Shown: positions 7,034 through 9,993 of the stretch, in pieces
How positions within the stretch are numbered: position 1 is the stretch's first letter
Layout: the number at the start of each line of letters is the position of its first letter
Origin: an uncultured Clostridium sp.
GTDB taxonomy: Bacteria > Bacillota > Clostridia > TANB77 > CAG-508
Direction of reading: 5' to 3'
Assembly: GCA_946497905.1 (NCBI GenBank)
Contig: CAMMMI010000069.1
Span: 1-9,993, forward strand
DNA length: 9,993 bases
Notes under the pieces: generated by a model
What the model was told of the DNA's origin: nothing
Database searches by the model: none
What the model saw: the letters and a program-made list of their open reading frames with translations, nothing else
Position numbers and translations under genes: made by a program

Positions 7034-7706
7034 ATGAAAATATATGTATATTTAGATGAAAGTCGGATCAATTCATAAAAATAGTAAAACAAGATATTTT
7101 GCAGTAGGTGGATATTTTTCTTATGAAGAAGATAGAATAAAAATAAAAGCAAAATACAAAAAAGAAAATCTTAAATTAAAGAAAGAAAAAAATTTAAGTT
7201 TAGATACTGAAATAAAATCATACGATATGACTGAAGAAGAAAAGATAAAAATATTTAATAAAATTCAAGATATTGAAACTTTTCATGGTTGCGTTAAGGT
7301 ATTTGATAAAAAATATATGAAAAAGGAAATAGTTGATTCAAATATATTTTTTAATTATGCAGTAAAAGTTTTAATTCAAGATTGCATACTACCAGAACTT
7401 AACTTGCAAGAAAATGATGAGCCAATAGAGTTTATTATAAGTATAGATAATAGAAATATAAGAGTAGGAGAATTGAACAATCTAGAAACATATTTAAAAA
7501 CTGAATTTTGTATTTATGATGATGATTTCAAAATTACATATTATGATTCTAAATCAAATTATGGAATTCAATTAGCAGATTTAACTGTTAATACATTTTA
7601 CAATTCTTATAAAAATATAAGCCTAGTTGAAAATATTATAAAAGAATTAAAACCTAAAAATTTTAGAGTAAGTTTATTTCCAAGAAATAGTAGGAATAAA
7701 AAATAA
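7034..7706 (+). pseudogene. DUF3800 protein gene with a one-base frameshift
   Basis: AGAGGAG (7018-7024) leads to ATG 7034, which reads MKIYVYLDES and then leaves frame, reaching a stop at 7076-7078. Skipping one C (7064) continues directly as GSIHKNSKTRYFAVGGYF and on to the stop at 7704-7706, giving about 223 residues. The restored start, YLDESGS, is the signature of DUF3800 proteins, a predicted RNase H-like nuclease fold common in phages and mobile elements. The C-terminal motif YYDSKSNYGIQLADL is also typical. An internal ATG (7056) opens the main frame but has no ribosome site and would lose the D-E-S motif. The gene is either broken, recoded by +1 frameshifting, or affected by a sequencing error. 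It lies about 100 bases after the NUDIX gene. Confidence 0.8.
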
Positions 7707-7733
7707 AATTGTTCATAAAATATTAGTAAATAT

Positions 7734-7762
7734 TTGACATACTATTTTTTGTGTGGTAAAAT
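7734..7762 (+). promoter_or_regulatory. promoter of the right-end RNA of segment 1
   Basis: A consensus TTGACA (7734-7739), a 17-base spacer and TAAAAT (7757-7762) predict a start near 7769. No reading frame of note follows before the att site, so the transcript is probably non-coding. Confidence 0.75.
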
Positions 7763-7768
7763 ATTTAT

Positions 7769-7840
7769 AAAGTAAGACCTAGGTAAGGTAGCTAAATGCT
7801 AAGCGTATGTTAAGTACGCTGCCACCTAGGCATTTTTATT
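7769..7840 (+). ncRNA. short structured RNA, rod-like, family not recognised
   Basis: The predicted transcript of about 70 nt folds into one long hairpin. CCTAGGT (7778-7784) pairs with ACCTAGG (7824-7830). After an AA bulge, GGTA (7787-7790) pairs with TGCC (7820-7823, one G-U). GCGTA (7803-7807) then pairs with TACGC (7815-7819) over a 7-base loop, leaving the asymmetric strand 7791-7802 unpaired. The stem is followed by TTTTTATT, so it also serves as the terminator. It has its own promoter and no downstream gene. It occupies the same place in segment 1 as the RNA at 9459-9599 does in segment 3. The function is unknown. Confidence 0.55.
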
Positions 7841-7861
7841 ATAATAAAAATGAATGTAAAC
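7831..7861. repeat. perfect palindrome plus GAATGTAAAC next to att site B
   Basis: Positions 7831-7852 are a perfect 22-bp palindrome (CATTTTTATTA and its complement). GAATGTAAAC (7852-7861) follows directly and then the att core. The same arrangement with a different palindrome occurs at 9633-9660. The palindrome may be a bidirectional terminator or an accessory-protein site. GAATGTAAAC may be an integrase arm site. Confidence 0.65.
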
Positions 7862-7885
7862 ATTGTTTGCATTTTGTTTGCAAAA
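7862..7885. other. att site B (attR candidate of segment 1)
   Basis: Second identical 24-base core copy, with the inverted repeat at 7866-7871 and 7879-7884. Its left flank GAATGTAAACA is shared with copy D. On its right, AATTAGTACTAATAATA...(7905-7930) is shared, with one mismatch, with the regions right of copies C and D. An element-type left side with a host-type right side is the attR pattern. Confidence 0.6.
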
Positions 7886-8000
7886 AATAGGAAAACATAT
7901 ATAGAATTAGTACTAATAATATAATAAATATGAAAGGACATAATCCTTGATATTATTGGTAAAAATAATGTTTTATAGTATTGATAATACATAAATAAAG

Positions 8001-8132
8001 TCTTCATGTGGTTCAGGAAAAAAATATAAGAATTGTTGTGGAAGAAATTAGCCATTGCAATGGTTACAGAGATTTACAAAATTAACATAAATATGAAAAC
8101 ACACCAAATTGTTTGCATTTTGTTTGCAAAAT
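8001..8132 (+). repeat. second copy of the secA 3' end and downstream flank (gene fragment)
   Basis: Codons 8001-8051 encode SSCGSGKKYKNCCGRN and stop, the tail of SecA. From the first shared Cys, all 14 residues equal those ending the secA gene, while six codons differ, all silently (eight base changes). A 30-base block is identical (3549-3578 and 8031-8060). Similarity continues through ATAAATATGAAAACA to the att core. An in-frame stop lies upstream at 7992, so this is a gene fragment. The pattern indicates a secA tail from a diverged relative brought in with mobile DNA, not a recent local duplication. Confidence 0.9.
8108..8131. other. att site C (attB-like)
   Basis: Third identical 24-base core copy, with the inverted repeat at 8112-8117 and 8125-8130. 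The left flank is of secA-tail type, as at copy A. The right flank (ATTAGT, then 8148-8173) is of host type, as at B and D. That combination equals an unoccupied attB. It is also the left border of segment 3. Confidence 0.6.
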
Positions 8133-8190
8133 ATTAGTCAGTAAAAAAATTAGTACAAATAATATAATAAATATAAAAGTATTGAAAATA

Positions 8191-8227
8191 AAGGAATGTA
8201 GATATTGATAATATGTTGACATTCCTT
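8191..8227 (+). promoter_or_regulatory. operator-like inverted repeat with a -35 box, upstream of the cupin gene
   Basis: AAGGAATGT (8191-8199) and ACATTCCTT (8219-8227) are a perfect 9-bp inverted repeat separated by 19 bases. A consensus -35 box TTGACA (8216-8221) overlaps the right arm. A -10 box at 17 bases (8239-8244, ATGATA) is poor. A second possible promoter, TTGAAA (8182-8187) with GATAAT near 8207, lies across the repeat. A repressor site or a weak terminator are both possible. ATG at 8261 follows about 33 bases later. Confidence 0.4.
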
Positions 8228-8260
8228 GTATATTAATAATGATAAATGGAGATGAGTAGG

Positions 8261-8626
8261 ATGAAATTTGTAAAAGAAGAAAATGCAGAGAAATTTAATT
8301 ATGCTGATACAAGTTCAGTTTTAGAATATAGTATTGCTTTAAATGAAAAAAATATGGATTTTTGTACTAATGAAATTAATGGGAGATATCCTATGGAGGG
8401 ATATTGTTCTAATCTAGAATGTGAAGAATTATGTTATATTTTAGAAGGAAATGGAACTATACACAAAAGAGATAGTAAGCCAATTAATTTTAAAAGAGGC
8501 GATATTATTTTTATAAATAAAAAAGATATATATTATTGGAATGGTAATTTTAAATTAGCAATTGTTTGTTCTCCAGCATGGTCAAAAGAACAATGTAAAT
8601 TGTATAAAGAGGAGGATTTTATATGA
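8261..8626 (+). CDS. small cupin-domain protein
   Basis: The product of about 121 residues forms one predicted beta-barrel. The core pattern is CEELCYILEGNGTIH, then KPINFKRGDIIFINKKDIYYWNG, then LAIVCSPAWSKEQ. The spacing of strands and the G-D turn match the conserved cupin fold. The usual metal-binding histidines are mostly absent: IYYW stands where an H-containing motif is common, so a metal-independent binding role is possible. ATG 8261 is preferred because GGAG (8248-8251) lies 9 bases upstream. The frame also has ATGs at 8246 and 8252, but the first would place the ribosome site inside the gene. Its TGA stop overlaps the ATG of the HD-domain gene, so the two were translated together and probably worked on one substrate. 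The ligand is unknown. Confidence 0.8.
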   Translation: MKFVKEENAEKFNYADTSSVLEYSIALNEKNMDFCTNEINGRYPMEGYCSNLECEELCYILEGNGTIHKRDSKPINFKRGDIIFINKKDIYYWNGNFKLAIVCSPAWSKEQCKLYKEEDFI

Positions 8627-9410
8627 ATATTTTAGCTATATATAACAAATATCATTTGCCAGAAAATTTACAAATGCATATGTTACGAGTAGCAGCATGT
8701 AGTAATCTAATAATAGATAATTGGACTGGCATAGATATAGATAAAGATGCTATTATTAGAGTGTGTTTACTACATGATATGGGAAATATGGTTAAAATTC
8801 CAGAAGATTTTTCTAATTTAAAAATACAAGAAGAAAATATTTTGATAAATATGGAACTAATGACCATGAAATAAATCTAGAAATAGGAAAAATAGAAGGG
8901 CTAACAGAAAAAGAAATTATTATATTAGATGGAAAAAGGTCAAGAAAAAATGAAGAAACATTAAATTCGGATTCATATGAAAGAAAAATTTGTGCTTATT
9001 GTGATCAAAGAGTTGCTCCAGATGGAGTTGTTGGAATAAAAGAAAGATTAGAAGATGCAAAAATAAGATATAAAGATAAATTAATAACTGAAGAAGTCAT
9101 TTTAACAGATGAACGACTATATGAACATATATTATTATTTCATGAAGAAGAATATAAACAATTAAGACCATACATAAAAAGCATTATTCAAAATCCAGAT
9201 TATATAGTTGAAGATAATAGACATGAAGATACTTTAATATATTTAAAGCAAATTAATGAAATTGATAAAAATGGTAGAGTTGTTATAAAACTAGCATTAG
9301 GGCAAGATGAAGAACATAATAAAAATTCAATAATAACATTAATGAAACTAAATAAAAGGACTTGGAATCAAACCATAAGAAATAGACGGAAAGATTATTT
9401 GGAAAAATAA
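8623..9410 (+). pseudogene. HD-domain phosphohydrolase-like gene, frameshifted with probable small deletion
   Basis: The first frame (8623-8874) encodes a metal-dependent HD domain start: H19 in LQMHMLRVAA and H51-D52 in CLLHDMGN. It stops after LKIQEENIL and a short out-of-frame tail. The second frame resumes at TTTGAT (8841-8846) as FDKYGTNDHEINLEIGKI and continues with ICAYCDQRVAPDGV, supplying the last HD aspartate, to the stop at 9408-9410. Together the pieces give about 260 residues. Relatives I recall have a W-containing helix of roughly ten residues before the K-Y-G-x-x-x-H-E motif. Its absence at the join suggests a short deletion whose length is not a multiple of three, not a single base slip. 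The start codon overlaps the stop of the cupin gene (ATGA). The substrate, possibly a nucleotide, is unknown. Confidence 0.8.
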
Positions 9411-9423
9411 GGCGAAAAAAGAC

Positions 9424-9452
9424 TAGACAAAAATGAATAAAAGTTGTATAAT
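9424..9452 (+). promoter_or_regulatory. promoter of the right-end RNA of segment 3
   Basis: TAGACA (9424-9429), a 17-base spacer and a consensus TATAAT (9447-9452) predict a start near 9459. It begins 14 bases after the HD pseudogene stop. Confidence 0.75.
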
Positions 9453-9458
9453 AAAAGT

Positions 9459-9599
9459 ACAATATAAGTAGGTTATTTGAAGTGGACAATAGTGCCATCC
9501 ACACACCTTTAAAAGGTCAAAAGAGATGCAGGATTTGGCACACCTGCCAAATAACCAACGGAAAAAAGGTAGAGATTTAGGTCTTTACCTTTATTTTTT
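9459..9599 (+). ncRNA. structured RNA with kissing loops, family not recognised
   Basis: This predicted free-standing RNA of about 140 nt has its own promoter and terminator. A closing stem, GGTTATTTG (9471-9479) with CAAATAACC (9548-9556), is perfect over 9 bp. Inside it are three hairpins: GTGGA/TCCAC (9482-9486, 9498-9502), ACCTT/AAGGT (9505-9509, 9513-9517) and GCAGG/CCTGC (9528-9532, 9543-9547). The loop of the first contains GTGCCA (9492-9497) and the loop of the third TGGCAC (9536-9541), perfectly complementary over 6 bases. That predicts a loop-loop contact. The third hairpin abuts the closing stem with no unpaired base, so the two should stack. Such a compact junction resembles riboswitch aptamers, but no gene follows the terminator. 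I do not recognise the family. Confidence 0.65.
9565..9599 (+). terminator. intrinsic terminator of the structured RNA
   Basis: AAAGGTAGAGA (9565-9575) pairs with TCTTTACCTTT (9582-9592), 11 bp including one G-U, around a 6-base loop. ATTTTTT (9593-9599) follows. Confidence 0.85.
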
Positions 9600-9632
9600 G
9601 AGTAAAGTATTGAATTTATAAACTAATATTAT

Positions 9633-9660
9633 ATCTCTATCTATAGAGATGAATGTAAAC
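9633..9660. repeat. palindrome plus GAATGTAAAC next to att site D
   Basis: ATCTCTAT (9633-9640) and ATAGAGAT (9643-9650) form an 8-bp inverted repeat with a 2-base centre. GAATGTAAAC (9651-9660) and the att core follow directly. The palindrome differs in sequence from the one at 7831-7852, but its position relative to GAATGTAAAC and the core is the same. Confidence 0.65.
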
Positions 9661-9684
9661 ATTGTTTGCATTTTGTTTGCAAAA
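9661..9684. other. att site D (attR-like)
   Basis: Fourth identical 24-base core copy, with the inverted repeat at 9665-9670 and 9678-9683. The left flank equals that of copy B. The right flank ATATTAGT and the 26-base stretch at 9703-9728 equal those of copy C. It probably marks the right border of the accreted array, with ancestral chromosome beyond. Confidence 0.6.
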
Positions 9685-9798
9685 TATTAGTAAGATAAAT
9701 AAAATTAGTACAAATAATATAATAAATACAAATGGCTATAATCTGCAATATTATAGGAATCAGTAATAACAAAGAAGTAAAAAAAGTGATAAATTAAA

Positions 9799-9827
9799 AA
9801 AAAGGTTAGTTGTAAAACTAATCTTTT
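9799..9827 (+). terminator. intrinsic terminator, possibly the displaced secA terminator
   Basis: AGGTTAGT (9803-9810) pairs with ACTAATCT (9817-9824) over a 6-base loop, extended by an A-run on the left and TTT on the right. No gene ends just upstream. If the DNA after att site D is ancestral chromosome, this is a candidate for the original terminator of secA, now about 6.2 kb away. That origin is inference. Confidence 0.6.
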
Positions 9828-9993
9828 AAATTGCAAAAATGTAAAAAATTCGTAAGGCAAAATAATAGTAATATATAGAATAAAGTGATATAATTATAGA
9901 AAATACTTTTAAAAGTATCAAAATTCAATAGCTAATAGTGTAAAAGTCAATATAAAATTGATAAAAAAATACAAAATTAAATTGATAAAAAAA
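9828..9993. promoter_or_regulatory. gene-free tail with a possible rightward promoter and palindrome
   Basis: No coding frame is visible. TG-A-TATAAT (9886-9894) is a good extended -10 box with only a poor -35 (TAGTAA, 9866-9871). Immediately downstream, 9903-9918 is a perfect 16-bp palindrome, ATACTTTTAAAAGTAT, placed where an operator could sit. AAATTGATAAAAAAA occurs twice near the end (about 9955-9970 and 9979-9993). A gene probably starts beyond the window. Confidence 0.4.

Larger units (their letters stand above)
3626..7885. mobile_element. integrative element segment 1, inserted downstream of secA
   Basis: A 4.2-kb segment lies between core copies A (3630) and B (7866), exactly 4236 bp apart. 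It contains the tyrosine integrase as its first gene, cargo genes and a right-end structured RNA. No conjugation, replication or phage structural genes are visible, so it is either a small integrative element moved by others or a decayed one. All genes run in the same direction as secA. The alternative reading, with the 30-bp secA-tail identity (3549-3578 and 8031-8060) as the crossover site, would put the right end near 8060 instead. Confidence 0.6.
8108..9684. mobile_element. att-flanked segment 3 without a recombinase (CIME-like)
   Basis: Core copies C and D lie 1553 bp apart in direct orientation. Between them are a cupin gene, a broken HD-domain gene and a structured RNA, with no integrase. 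Such att-flanked, recombinase-free segments in tandem with an integrase-bearing element are known as cis-mobilizable elements in streptococcal ICE accretion. The integrase at 3799 could in principle act on these sites. That this segment can still move is inference. Confidence 0.5.

Noticed and set aside
7029..7039. ATG at 7029 as the DUF3800 start
   Set aside because: It reads ATG ACA TGA and stops at once. The ATG at 7034 gives the DES motif.
7810..8055. Antisense open frame of 81 codons on the minus strand
   Set aside because: It crosses the structured RNA, att site B and the secA-tail fragment, has AT-rich composition without a domain, and no ribosome site.
9283..9504. Minus-strand open frame opposite the HD pseudogene
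   Set aside because: It is the shadow of the real coding strand and also overlaps the RNA promoter and stem.
9459..9599. Purine riboswitch or hammerhead ribozyme, because of the kissing loops
   Set aside because: The conserved purine-aptamer junction bases and the CUGAUGA/GAAA hammerhead core are absent, and no gene follows the terminator.
3626..9684. CRISPR array from the four identical 24-base repeats
   Set aside because: Spacings are 4236, 246 and 1553 bp and the intervals contain genes. No cas genes are present.
9830..9836. ATTGCAA as a right-hand copy of the secA-tail crossover block
   Set aside because: Only 7 bases match, with no secA codons to its left. This is likely by chance in AT-rich DNA.

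Overview
The window is strongly AT-rich. Its gene style (AAGGAGG-like ribosome sites, TTGACA/TATAAT promoters, AGA/ATA/TTA-rich codons, a clostridial-type SecA with a zinc-binding tail) points to a low-GC Firmicute, probably a member of the Clostridia. I cannot name the species.

Layout. Positions 1-138 hold GGGGACG/CGTCCCC repeats. Positions 139-675 (minus) encode a membrane-anchored protein with a DUF1980/TIGR03943-like C-terminal domain. A well-formed promoter then drives secA (816-3569). From just after secA to about 9684 the DNA is accessory, read in the same direction as secA and interrupted four times (3626, 7862, 8108, 9661) by an identical 24-base sequence. Inside it is TTTGCA-TTTTGTT-TGCAAA, a 6-bp inverted repeat around a 7-bp spacer, the usual shape of a tyrosine-recombinase crossover site. 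The flanks of the four copies combine as attL, attR, attB-like and attR-like sites. I read the region as an array of att-delimited segments accreted downstream of secA.

Segment 1 (3626-7885) carries a tyrosine integrase, an internally deleted and an N-terminal remnant of nucleoside 2-deoxyribosyltransferase-like genes, an ATP-grasp-like protein of unknown job, a NUDIX hydrolase, a DUF3800 gene broken by one extra base, and a short structured RNA with its own promoter. Segment 2 (about 246 bp) carries a second copy of the 3' end of secA, in which the last 14 codons differ only by silent changes. Segment 3 (8108-9684) has no integrase; it carries a cupin gene, an overlapping frameshifted HD-domain gene, and a second structured RNA whose two hairpin loops are perfectly complementary over 6 bases.

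How it works together. The integrase probably built or moved the array. Segments 1 and 3 both end with the same module: promoter, structured RNA, terminator or palindrome, GAATGTAAAC, att site. The RNAs themselves differ between segments. The cargo resembles nucleotide or metabolite-handling genes, and several are decaying. The most novel items are the right-end RNA modules, especially the kissing-loop RNA at 9459-9599, and the transferred secA tail.
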